A stretch of DNA of 64,000 bases from Chitinophaga tropicalis (GTDB lineage: Bacteria; Bacteroidota; Bacteroidia; Chitinophagales; Chitinophagaceae): contig NZ_WRXN01000007.1 of the NCBI RefSeq assembly GCF_009758205.1, forward strand, positions 310,001 through 374,000, read 5' to 3'. Position numbers and translations under genes: made by a program. Below, piece by piece: positions 18,346 through 24,626 of the stretch (the first letter of the stretch is position 1; the number at the start of each line of letters is the position of its first letter). The notes under the pieces are model-generated. The model was not told where the DNA came from, did not search any database, and was given only the letters and a program-made list of their open reading frames with translations.

Positions 18346-19371
18346 TTATAGTTCCTCCAGCAATTGCTTCAGTTCTGTAATAGGTACTGCTTTCGTAAGC
18401 GCGGTGCCTATCTTTTCCAGCAGCACAAAGTGAATAACATCCTTTTCCCGCTTTTTGTCCAGTTTGAAGATATTAAACACTTCTTCTTTGTTGAAGGCAA
18501 GCGTAACCGGCAACTGGTAATCATTGATCAGGCGGATCAGGCGGTTGGTCTGCTCTACCGGCAGCCCGGACAGCTTTTCCGAGATCTTTGCCGCAGCTAC
18601 CATTCCTATGGCCACTGCTTTACCATGTGCGATTTTTTCCAGTTTTTCCACAGCATGCCCCAGTGTATGGCCGAAATTGAGCCAGCGGCGTGAGCCGTTC
18701 TCAAACTCATCCTCCAGTACTACTTTGGTCTTCAGTTCTACAGAACGTTCCACCAGGTATTCCAGTACCGATACATCCCGCTGCATGGCTTTGTCACGGT
18801 TCTCTTCCAGGTAGGTGAACAGGCTGTCTTCCAGTATACAGGCATATTTGATGATCTCAGCGAAACCATTATGCCATTCCTCTGCCGGCATAGTAAGCGG
18901 CAGGGAATAGTCAAACAGGATAAACTCCGGCTGCCTGATGGTACCCAGCATGTTCTTATGCTTACCATGGTTGATACCGTTCTTTCCGCCTATAGACGCA
19001 TCCACCTGTGCCAGCAAAGTACTGGGAACAAAACCTACAGGCATTCCCCGCATGTAGATACTGGCAGCATAACCTGTCAGGTCGCTGATCACACCGCCCC
19101 CAATGCCTATCAGCATGGTTTTACGGTCTGCCTCCAGTTCTATCAGGCCATTGATGATCTGCTCCAGGATCTCCTGGTTCTTGTTCTCTTCTCCATCCGG
19201 GATCACCAGTTTTCTCCAGCCCGGCAACTTATGCCCGTGATGTTTTTCCACATTCTCATCCAGCACCAGCACGGCCCTGGATGGATCAGCATAATTGCCC
19301 AGCTGCGAAAGGCTTTCTCCCAGATAGTATTTGGTGCTACTATGCTGGAACTGGTAAGATAACGTTCTCAT
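18346..19371 (-). CDS. aroB: 3-dehydroquinate synthase
   Basis: A 341-residue NAD- and metal-dependent enzyme making 3-dehydroquinate from DAHP. NAD-binding GIGGGVISDLTGYAASIYMRG and FVPSTLLAQVDASIGGKNGIN, then the metal-ligand region NGFAEIIKYA, FGHTLGHAVEK (two metal-binding His) and HGKAVAIGM are all present. Fifteen nucleotides separate it from the upstream DAHP synthase/chorismate mutase gene, consistent with cotranscription. Confidence 0.97.
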   Translation of the reverse strand: MRTLSYQFQHSSTKYYLGESLSQLGNYADPSRAVLVLDENVEKHHGHKLPGWRKLVIPDGEENKNQEILEQIINGLIELEADRKTMLIGIGGGVISDLTGYAASIYMRGMPVGFVPSTLLAQVDASIGGKNGINHGKHKNMLGTIRQPEFILFDYSLPLTMPAEEWHNGFAEIIKYACILEDSLFTYLEENRDKAMQRDVSVLEYLVERSVELKTKVVLEDEFENGSRRWLNFGHTLGHAVEKLEKIAHGKAVAIGMVAAAKISEKLSGLPVEQTNRLIRLINDYQLPVTLAFNKEEVFNIFKLDKKREKDVIHFVLLEKIGTALTKAVPITELKQLLEEL

Positions 19372-19386
19372 ATTCTGTATTGTGTC

Positions 19387-20478
19387 TTATTTTCCTTCGT
19401 TCATCACTCTGTTCTGCCTGTTGATGGATTCCAGGTGCACAGCATCAAAGTATTTCAGGATGAAATCTTTGGTCAGACCCAGTTTCTCACCTTTGGCAAG
19501 ACCACGCTCCAGTATCTGGTTCCAGCGGTTTGTCTGCAGGATGGTTACGTTATTCTCTTTCTTGTAAAGACCTATCTTTTCTGCAATCTTCATACGGTTG
19601 CCCAGCAGCAGCAGGATCTCATCATCTATCTGGTTGATCTGTCCGCGAAGCTTGTCCAGCGCTGAGTTGAATTCCTTCTGGTCTGTACGCTCATGACGCC
19701 AGGTGATGCTGCCCAGTAATTCAGCCAGCCTCTCAGGAGTTACCTGCTGTTTGGCATCGCTCCATGCGTTATCCGGATCAATGTGCGATTCCAGCATCAG
19801 ACCATCGTAATCCAGGTCTACCGCTTCCTGTGCTACTTCCAGCAGGGTATCGCGGCGGCCGCAGATATGGCTTGGATCACAGATGATAGGCAGCTCAGGC
19901 ATACGGCGCTTCATTTCTATAGGCAGGTGCCACATAGGAGCATTACGGAATTCAGTATTGCCATAGCTGGAGAAACCACGATGGATCAGGCCTAATTTGG
20001 TGATACCGGCGTTACGCACACGCTCAACTGCACCTATCCACAGTTCCAGGTCAGGGTTGATCGGGTTTTTGATCAGTACTGTAGTATTAACACCTTTCAG
20101 GGCATCAGCAACTTCCTGAACAGAGAAAGGGTTTACAGTAGTACGGGCGCCTACCCACAGGATGTCTACATCATGTGCCAGGGCTTCTTCCACCTGCTTG
20201 CCGGTAGCTACTTCCACCGCAACTGGCAAGCCGGTCAGCGCTTTTGCCTTCTGCAACCAGGGCAGGCCGGTTACACCAATGCCTTCAAAAGAACCCGGAC
20301 GGGTACGGGGCTTCCAGATACCGGCACGTAATACGTCTACTTTGCCGGTAGCAGCCAGCCTCTGGGCTGTTGCCAGTACCTGTTCTTCGGTTTCTGCACT
20401 GCAGGGACCTGAAATGATCAGCGGCTTTTTATCTGAAGCCGGATCAGAGAATTTTGTTTTTGCGAGAATCTGTTCCAT
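19387..20478 (-). CDS. Bifunctional DAHP synthase / chorismate mutase
   Basis: About 363 residues from the ATG at 20478 (MEQILAKTKFSD). The N-terminal domain is a type I-beta (KDO8PS-like) DAHP synthase, with SGPCSAETEEQV, RAGIWKPRTRPGSFEG, WVGARTTVNPF, IKNPINPDLELW and CDPSHICGRRD; it condenses PEP and erythrose-4-phosphate. The last 90 residues are an AroQ-type helical chorismate mutase (LRGQINQIDDEILLLLGNRM, then IGLYKKENN). One protein thus controls both entry to the pathway and the prephenate branch. The open frame continues to a TTG at 20520 with another ATG at 20499; 20478 fits homologues best. A stem-loop overlaps these upstream starts. Confidence 0.93.
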   Translation of the reverse strand: MEQILAKTKFSDPASDKKPLIISGPCSAETEEQVLATAQRLAATGKVDVLRAGIWKPRTRPGSFEGIGVTGLPWLQKAKALTGLPVAVEVATGKQVEEALAHDVDILWVGARTTVNPFSVQEVADALKGVNTTVLIKNPINPDLELWIGAVERVRNAGITKLGLIHRGFSSYGNTEFRNAPMWHLPIEMKRRMPELPIICDPSHICGRRDTLLEVAQEAVDLDYDGLMLESHIDPDNAWSDAKQQVTPERLAELLGSITWRHERTDQKEFNSALDKLRGQINQIDDEILLLLGNRMKIAEKIGLYKKENNVTILQTNRWNQILERGLAKGEKLGLTKDFILKYFDAVHLESINRQNRVMNEGK

Positions 20479-20493
20479 CGTTGATGCTTTGCA

Positions 20494-20517
20494 GACCATA
20501 GACGCTCGTCCATAGTC
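20494..20517 (-). promoter_or_regulatory. Stem-loop at the DAHP synthase translation start region
   Basis: GACCATAGACG (20494-20504) and CGTCCATAGTC (20507-20517) are inverted repeats differing at two positions; both differences become G-U pairs on the minus-strand transcript. The stem includes the alternative ATG at 20499 and lies 16 nt before the chosen ATG, so it may tune initiation at this gene. Confidence 0.4.
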
Positions 20518-20606
20518 CAATGATTGAATTTATTTGTTTTATCTGTATAAACCCTGTCATTTCCGGTAATGCCCTGCGGCAGAAAGACAAATGGCCTATG
20601 GTCTGT

Positions 20607-21452
20607 TTACTTTAATATCTTCCTGATCTTGTTTGATTTCTGGATCAGTTTATAGAATGTTTCGTAATCTTCTTTTTCCAGCAGCTGTTTCATCTGCTCC
20701 AGCTGGTGAATATGTTCTTCCAGCACATCCAGCACATTGTTGCGGTTATGCTTGAAGATAGGCACCCACATATCGGGGGAGCTTTTTGCCAGCCTTACGG
20801 TAGACTCAAAACCACCGCTGGCCAGTTCAAAGATGCGCCCCTGCTCCTTCTCCTTCTCCAGCACCGTAAGCGCCAGCGCAAAAGAGGTGATATGGGAGAT
20901 ATGCGATACATAAGCCGTATGCAGATCATGCTCCTCCGCATTCATATATACGAGACGCATCTGTAGTTTGTCTACCATATCCTCTACTATTTCCAGTGCA
21001 TCCTCTGCGCTGTTCTTCACATCACAAAGCACCATAGTCTTTTGTGTGAAAAGGTTCTTTATAGCAGCCTCAGGCCCGGAATACTCCGTGCCGGCCATCG
21101 GGTGGGCAGCTACAAAGCGCCCTCTTTTAGAATGACCGGCAACGAGTTGTAATATCTTTTCCTTTGTAGAACCTACATCCATGATCACATGTTGCGGTCC
21201 GGCTTTATCTAATATGGAAGGCAGTACTTTCAGCAGCCCGTCTACAGGAATGGCCAGTATGATAAGCTGGGAACGTTGCATGGCATCTTCTATGGATACT
21301 GCTCCTTCGTCAATGATCTTCAGTTCCTGCGCCTTGCGCAGGTTCTCAGCACTCTGGTCCACGCCTATTATCCAGTTGGCCACACCTTTCTCTTTCAGGC
21401 TGATGGCCAGCGATCCTCCTATTAAACCTGTTCCTACTATCGTTGCTATCAT
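20607..21452 (-). CDS. tyrA: Prephenate dehydrogenase
   Basis: A 281-residue NAD(P)-dependent enzyme that converts prephenate to 4-hydroxyphenylpyruvate on the tyrosine branch. Rossmann motif GTGLIGGSLA at residues 7-16, IIGVDQS at the end of strand two, DVGSTKEKI, AAHPMAGTEYSG with the catalytic His, and SHISHITSFALA in the helical dimer domain. No C-terminal ACT domain, so Tyr feedback must act elsewhere. Its ATG overlaps the stop codon of the aminotransferase gene by four bases, indicating translational coupling. Confidence 0.95.
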   Translation of the reverse strand: MIATIVGTGLIGGSLAISLKEKGVANWIIGVDQSAENLRKAQELKIIDEGAVSIEDAMQRSQLIILAIPVDGLLKVLPSILDKAGPQHVIMDVGSTKEKILQLVAGHSKRGRFVAAHPMAGTEYSGPEAAIKNLFTQKTMVLCDVKNSAEDALEIVEDMVDKLQMRLVYMNAEEHDLHTAYVSHISHITSFALALTVLEKEKEQGRIFELASGGFESTVRLAKSSPDMWVPIFKHNRNNVLDVLEEHIHQLEQMKQLLEKEDYETFYKLIQKSNKIRKILK

Positions 21453-22621
21453 GACTGCTGCTTAAATTTTGTTTTTATCCTTTCCAGCACTTCATCAAAT
21501 ACTTTTTCGTCCTTACAGAGGCTCACCCTGATATAACCGTTACCGTTGCTGCCAAATATACCGCCCGGGGTGATAAATACCTGCGCCTGCTGTAATATCT
21601 GGTCTGTCAGTTCAAAACCGTCCTTTACACCTGCAGGTATCTTTGCCCACACAAACAGGCCCACCTGGTTAGTATCGAAAGAACAGTTGAGCAATGACAG
21701 CAGCTCAAATACTTTCTTACGGCGGCCTTCATAGATACCGTTCAGTTCAGCATACCATTCAGGGCCCAGCTCCAGCGCTTTCACTGCCGCCATCTGCAGC
21801 GGCTGGAACATACCAGAGTCTATATTGCTTTTGAAACGCAGTACTTCGTTGATCCATTCCTGTTTACCCACCAGCATACCTACACGCCAGCCGGCCATAT
21901 TGGAAGATTTACTGAGGGAGTTCAATTCCAGCACCACTTCCCTTGCCCCTGGCGTTTGCAGCAGACTTTGAGGCTGTTTGTTCAGGATAAAGCTGTAAGG
22001 ATTATCATGGCAGATCAGTATGTTATGCTGCTGTGCAAACTGCACCAGCTTCTTTGCAAATTCCTCATTAAAACTTGCGCCTGTTGGCATATGCGGATAA
22101 TTCACCCACATCAGCTTCACTTTGCTGAGATCTCTTTTTGCCAGCGCATCCAGGTCAGGCAGCCAGCCATTCTTTTCCTCCAGGTTGTAATCTACTACCG
22201 TAGCACCACTCAGGTTCACGGCAGAACGGTAGGTAGGATAACCGGGGTTAGGCACCAGCGCCTCATCTCCTTCCTGCAGGTAGGTCATACAGATGTGCAT
22301 AATCCCTTCTTTAGAGCCGATCAGAGGCAGCACCTCTTTCTCAGGGTCAAACGTTACACCGTAGAAACGCTGATACCAGTCCGCCATTGCCTTGCGCAGC
22401 GCAGGAATGCCTTTATAGCCCTGGTAAGCGTGCGTATCGGGCTTCTGTGCATATTCATGCAGCGTTGCTATTACAGAAGGATGTGGAGGAAGGTCCGGAC
22501 TACCTATACCTAGGTTAATCACTTTGGCGCCTGCCTTGTTCATCTCATCTATTTCCCTGAGTTTCCTGGAGAAATAATATTCTTCCGTTTGCTGCAACCT
22601 TTTTGCTACCTGTAAGTTCAT
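21449..22621 (-). CDS. PLP-dependent aminotransferase (class I/II), probably aromatic
   Basis: A 390-residue fold type I aminotransferase. Family motifs are INLGIGSPDLPPHPSV near the N-terminus, NPGYPTYRSA, MWVNYPHMPTGA (in place of NPxNPTG), CHDNPYSFI and the PLP-lysine block SLSKSSNMAGWRVG. In sequence it resembles LL-DAP/aspartate aminotransferase-like enzymes, but its place between pheA and tyrA in an aromatic operon points to transamination of phenylpyruvate, hydroxyphenylpyruvate or prephenate. Substrate is an inference from context. Confidence 0.88.
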   Translation of the reverse strand: MNLQVAKRLQQTEEYYFSRKLREIDEMNKAGAKVINLGIGSPDLPPHPSVIATLHEYAQKPDTHAYQGYKGIPALRKAMADWYQRFYGVTFDPEKEVLPLIGSKEGIMHICMTYLQEGDEALVPNPGYPTYRSAVNLSGATVVDYNLEEKNGWLPDLDALAKRDLSKVKLMWVNYPHMPTGASFNEEFAKKLVQFAQQHNILICHDNPYSFILNKQPQSLLQTPGAREVVLELNSLSKSSNMAGWRVGMLVGKQEWINEVLRFKSNIDSGMFQPLQMAAVKALELGPEWYAELNGIYEGRRKKVFELLSLLNCSFDTNQVGLFVWAKIPAGVKDGFELTDQILQQAQVFITPGGIFGSNGNGYIRVSLCKDEKVFDEVLERIKTKFKQQS

Positions 22622-22669
22622 AATGCTTGTTTGTTCTGTATGCCGGTGTAATGATTGTTGTTTGTTTGC

Positions 22670-23494
22670 TTAGTGCGTGTTGCCTTTCTTATAGATACCC
22701 AATACTTTCAGATGTTCTGTAAGCGGTTCTATCTTGCTGATGCCCCGCTCAAAATGCTCCAGGTTCTCAAATTCGAAGTCCGCATGAAAATAATAGTTCC
22801 ATTCTTTCGTTGGCATAGGGAACGACTGTATTTTACTCAGGTTGATCCCTGCCTGTGCTACCTGTGTCAGTACCTTTGCCAGGCTTCCTCTTTCATGGGA
22901 GGTCTGGAAGTAAACAGAAGCCTTATTGGCTTCCGGCTCCGGTGTTACCCCATTGGGAGAGATCACCAGGAAACGTGTATAATTGTTCTTGATAGTATGG
23001 ATGTTGGGAGCAATGATCTCCAGCCCGTATATCTCAGCAGCCAGTTTTCCGGCAATGGCCGCCGTACTTTTCAGCTTCTTCTGCTGTACATGCTTTGCGC
23101 TCAGGGCGGTATCTTCCGTTTCCACCAGCTTCATATGCGGATATTTCTCCAGGAAGTCAGCACACTGTAATAAAGCCATATGATGGGAATGCACCTCACG
23201 GATATCTTCCAGCTTCTGCCCCGGCAACACCATCAGGTGCTGTTTGATATGCAGGTATACCTCACCGATAACATGCAGTCCTGAATTCTTAAGCAGGGAG
23301 TAATTCGGTAAAATACTGCCTGCAATGGAATTTTCAATGGCCATTACCCCTACATCTGCTACCTGCTGTTGCTTAGCTTTTTTAACAAGTTCCGGAAAAG
23401 AAGCGCAACATTCGATCTCTATATTCTTTCCATAGTATCCCTGTGCTGCTATCTGATGGAAACATCCTTCAAAACCCTGAATTGCGACGCGCAT
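22670..23494 (-). CDS. pheA: Prephenate dehydratase
   Basis: A 274-residue enzyme forming phenylpyruvate from prephenate. The PDT domain starts at AIQGFEGCFHQIAAQ and contains GVMAIENSIAG and the catalytic NYTRF segment (about residues 171-175). The C-terminal ACT domain begins near 192 (ERGSLAKVLTQVAQAGINLSKIQSFP); the Phe-binding ESRP motif is replaced by QSFP, so allosteric properties may differ. No chorismate mutase domain is attached; that function sits in the DAHP synthase fusion. First gene of the aromatic operon, behind a leader of about 360 nt with tandem attenuator-like elements. Confidence 0.95.
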   Translation of the reverse strand: MRVAIQGFEGCFHQIAAQGYYGKNIEIECCASFPELVKKAKQQQVADVGVMAIENSIAGSILPNYSLLKNSGLHVIGEVYLHIKQHLMVLPGQKLEDIREVHSHHMALLQCADFLEKYPHMKLVETEDTALSAKHVQQKKLKSTAAIAGKLAAEIYGLEIIAPNIHTIKNNYTRFLVISPNGVTPEPEANKASVYFQTSHERGSLAKVLTQVAQAGINLSKIQSFPMPTKEWNYYFHADFEFENLEHFERGISKIEPLTEHLKVLGIYKKGNTH

Positions 23495-23518
23495 TTTAAT
23501 TTGTTTGATTTATATTTT

Positions 23519-23538
23519 GTAGTTGCTGTAGCAACTAC
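23519..23538 (-). promoter_or_regulatory. 8-bp hairpin between terminator 2 and pheA
   Basis: GTAGTTGC and GCAACTAC are exact complements around a 4-nt loop, beginning 24 nt before the pheA ATG. It has no U-run and is probably a structural or stability element at the 5' side of the coding message. Confidence 0.4.
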
Positions 23539-23541
23539 CGT

Positions 23542-23584
23542 ATTAAAAGAAAAAGGGCCCCGGTTGAGCCGGGACCCTTTTAAT
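23542..23584 (-). terminator. Attenuator terminator 2 of the aromatic operon
   Basis: On the minus strand, a 13-bp stem (arms 23569-23581 and 23551-23563) with core GGGTCCCGG/CCGGGGCCC, one G-U pair, a 5-nt loop CUCAA, then UUUUUCUUUU. It follows leader peptide 2 and precedes pheA, so it can only act on the operon's own transcript. Its upstream arm can pair instead with 23615-23628. Confidence 0.88.
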
Positions 23585-23628
23585 CTGCAATATTTTCATT
23601 CCTGCATTTATCACAAAAGAGTCCCGGC
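23568..23628 (-). promoter_or_regulatory. Antiterminator helix 2, mutually exclusive with terminator 2
   Basis: Positions 23615-23628 (transcript GCCGGGACUCUUUU) and 23568-23581 (transcript AAAAGGGUCCCGGC) can form a 14-bp helix with a single G-U. It uses the same bases as the 5' arm of terminator 2, so only one structure can exist at a time. The 5' partner overlaps codons 22-26 of leader peptide 2. Confidence 0.75.
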
Positions 23629-23691
23629 CTTTACGACGTAAAAGAAGTAAAAGAAAAAGTAAAAGAAGTAAAGACTGAACTGATGTAACAT
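23611..23691 (-). CDS. Aromatic leader peptide 2 (Phe/Tyr run), attenuation
   Basis: A 26-codon frame: MLHQFSL, then eleven consecutive aromatic residues YFFYFFFYFFY (residues 8-18), then VVKAGTLL and TGA. Twelve of 26 residues are Phe or Tyr (8 Phe, 4 Tyr). The last codons (GCC GGG ACT CTT TT) form a 14-nt arm that pairs along its whole length, with one G-U, to the upstream arm of the terminator that follows. The frame is open further upstream (to 23823), but that part would run through terminator 1. Expected behaviour: stalling at Phe/Tyr codons frees the arm and permits read-through into pheA. Confidence 0.82.
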   Translation of the reverse strand: MLHQFSLYFFYFFFYFFYVVKAGTLL

Positions 23692-23707
23692 AATGCTAAA
23701 AATTACC

Positions 23708-23741
23708 GAATAAAAGAAGGGCCCCCTTTCAGGAGGCCCTT
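23708..23741 (-). terminator. Attenuator terminator 1 of the aromatic operon
   Basis: Minus-strand stem of 11 bp (arms 23731-23741 and 23717-23727; AAGGGCCUCCU with AGGGGGCCCUU, one G-U), 3-nt loop GAA, then CUUUUAUU. It lies 38 nt after the stop codon of leader peptide 1 and before leader peptide 2. Confidence 0.82.
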
Positions 23742-23778
23742 TGATAGTTTCTTTATGTTTAGTACTACAAACGACCTC
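23733..23778 (-). promoter_or_regulatory. Antiterminator helix 1, mutually exclusive with terminator 1
   Basis: Transcript GAGGUCGUUUG (23768-23778), starting 1 nt after the leader 1 stop codon, can pair with CAAAGGGCCUC (23733-23743) at 10 of 11 positions (one G-U, one G-G mismatch). The second segment overlaps the 5' arm of terminator 1. Weaker than helix 2 but in the equivalent position. Confidence 0.6.
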
Positions 23779-23779
23779 T

Positions 23780-23842
23780 CTATTTCTGATACCAGAAAAA
23801 GTAGAAACCATAAAAGTAACCAAAGGTTGTTTGTTGTATCAT
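23780..23842 (-). CDS. Aromatic leader peptide 1 (Phe/Tyr/Trp), attenuation
   Basis: A 20-codon frame: MIQQTT, FGYFYGFYFFWYQK, TAG. Ten of its 20 residues are aromatic (5 Phe, 4 Tyr, 1 Trp), clustered at positions 7-18. The ATG is about 13 nt after the predicted transcription start, the spacing expected of an attenuation leader. The stop codon is followed directly by an antiterminator arm and then an intrinsic terminator. Another reading frame here is Leu-rich, but its start lies upstream of the promoter box. Confidence 0.8.
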   Translation of the reverse strand: MIQQTTFGYFYGFYFFWYQK

Positions 23843-23861
23843 GTTTGCTTGAATTGCCTGA

Positions 23862-23892
23862 CAAAAATACGTAGGGATTTGAATTGTCCAAG
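23862..23892 (-). promoter_or_regulatory. Promoter of the aromatic amino-acid operon
   Basis: Minus-strand TATTTTTG (23862-23869, exact TAnnTTTG) with CTTG (23889-23892) 19 nt upstream as the -33 box. Predicted start near 23856, giving a leader of about 360 nt before pheA. Confidence 0.75.
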
Positions 23893-23999
23893 CGCTTAGG
23901 TAAAAAATTATGTTCTATCTAATAAATAACCTAAAAAACGACATTTTTTTCAAAAACGGCTCAGTCAGACGGCAGTTGCCGCAAAAAACCTAAATAAAA

Positions 24000-24026
24000 G
24001 AGGCTGCCCCGGTTGAGACAGCCTCA
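24000..24026 (-). terminator. Terminator of the Ala/Asp-repeat lipoprotein gene
   Basis: On the minus strand GAGGCUGUCUC pairs with GGGGCAGCCUC (11 bp, two G-U pairs), followed by UUUUAUUU. It lies 32 nt after the lipoprotein stop codon and insulates it from the aromatic operon promoter. Confidence 0.8.
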
Positions 24027-24057
24027 TATAAAAGCCTTTATTTGCTTACCAATTTAA

Positions 24058-24276
24058 TTAGTGCTTGGTAGAGTCAACAGCAGCTTTAGCAGAATCAACT
24101 ACAGCAGCAGCTGAATCAACAGTTGCAGCAGCAGTATCTACAGTTGCAGCAGCTGAATCGATAGTTGTAGCAGCAGCAGTAGAATCTTCAGTTGCAGTAG
24201 AACCGTTACCACCGCAAGAAGCTGCAAATACACCAAGAGCTAAAGCTAAGAAACCAATTTTCAGAGCGTTTTTCAT
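24058..24276 (-). CDS. Small Ala/Asp heptad-repeat lipoprotein
   Basis: A 72-residue predicted lipoprotein: Lys-containing N-terminus, hydrophobic core and Cys21 in FAASC followed by GGNG. The rest is low-complexity with a seven-residue period: Asp at 31, 40, 47, 54, 61 and 68 within units like TVDSAAA, ending VDSTKH. Such a repeat should form a long amphipathic helix, possibly a Lpp-like coiled coil, in the periplasm or on the outer membrane. No function is known to me. Two TGGGTTACC-type promoters precede it, linking it to the neighbouring ECF sigma factor. Confidence 0.8.
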   Translation of the reverse strand: MKNALKIGFLALALGVFAASCGGNGSTATEDSTAAATTIDSAAATVDTAAATVDSAAAVVDSAKAAVDSTKH

Positions 24277-24312
24277 TTTTTATGTTTTTAGGTTTTTGAA
24301 ATAATGTTTATT

Positions 24313-24343
24313 CTTTATACAGGGTTTAAAAAAAGGTAACCCA
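24313..24343 (-). promoter_or_regulatory. ECF-type promoter copy A (proximal to lipoprotein gene)
   Basis: Minus strand TGGGTTACC (24335-24343), 14 nt, GTATAAAG (24313-24320). Predicted start around 24305, about 30 nt before the lipoprotein ATG. Confidence 0.6.
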
Positions 24344-24464
24344 CTTTTTTTAATTTTTTTTTCACCTCCCCTTCCGGCTGCTCTGATTATTTCTATAACT
24401 GCATCAGCAGCAGCTTCCTCAGCACTGATTTTTAATTATTATGCTTCCTGGATAGATGTCTTTT

Positions 24465-24495
24465 CTTTATACACTATTTTAAAAAAGGTAACCCA
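24465..24495 (-). promoter_or_regulatory. ECF-type promoter copy B (distal)
   Basis: Minus strand TGGGTTACC (24487-24495), 14 nt, GTATAAAG (24465-24472). Both boxes and the spacing are identical to copy A, while the spacer differs in its last bases. Confidence 0.6.
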
Positions 24496-24592
24496 GGCAA
24501 ATCAGGATATGTATGAAATCAGCTTTTTTCTGCATCTGTAAAGAACCGGCTACCTGTGCAGATTTGGGATTTGGTTTTTTTTTCCGCTACTT

Positions 24593-24624
24593 TGGGTTAC
24601 CAAAGCCGTATAATACGTATTAAT
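24593..24624 (+). promoter_or_regulatory. ECF-type promoter copy C, in front of the sigma gene
   Basis: Plus strand TGGGTTACC (24593-24601), 15 nt, GTATTAAT (24617-24624). The second box ends 2 nt before the GTG start at 24627, so a transcript from here would be leaderless or nearly so. Confidence 0.45.
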
Positions 24625-24626
24625 AA

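Larger units (their letters stand above)
24277..24626. promoter_or_regulatory. Divergent control region between lipoprotein and ECF sigma genes
   Basis: 350 nt holding three copies of TGGGTTACC: two on the minus strand facing the lipoprotein gene and one on the plus strand facing the sigma gene. They are listed separately below. The remainder is AT-rich with poly-T tracts and shows no leader ORF or terminator. Confidence 0.65.

Noticed and set aside
23640..23680. Purine-rich plus-strand repeat (AAAGAAGTAAAAG units) resembling a simple repeat
   Set aside because: It is the complement of the Tyr/Phe codon run of leader peptide 2.
23611..23823. A 70-codon minus-strand frame upstream of pheA as one protein
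   Set aside because: It runs straight through a transcription terminator (23717-23741). Only its last 26 codons, from the ATG at 23691, make sense as a leader peptide.
23703..23891. A 62-codon Leu/Trp-rich minus-strand frame overlapping leader 1
   Set aside because: Its ATG lies upstream of the predicted transcription start, and it continues through the terminator stem; the aromatic frame fits the operon better.
24065..24304. Plus-strand Ala/Ser/Glu/Val repeat frame
   Set aside because: Mirror of the minus-strand lipoprotein repeats, which have a signal peptide, lipobox, promoter and terminator in proper order.
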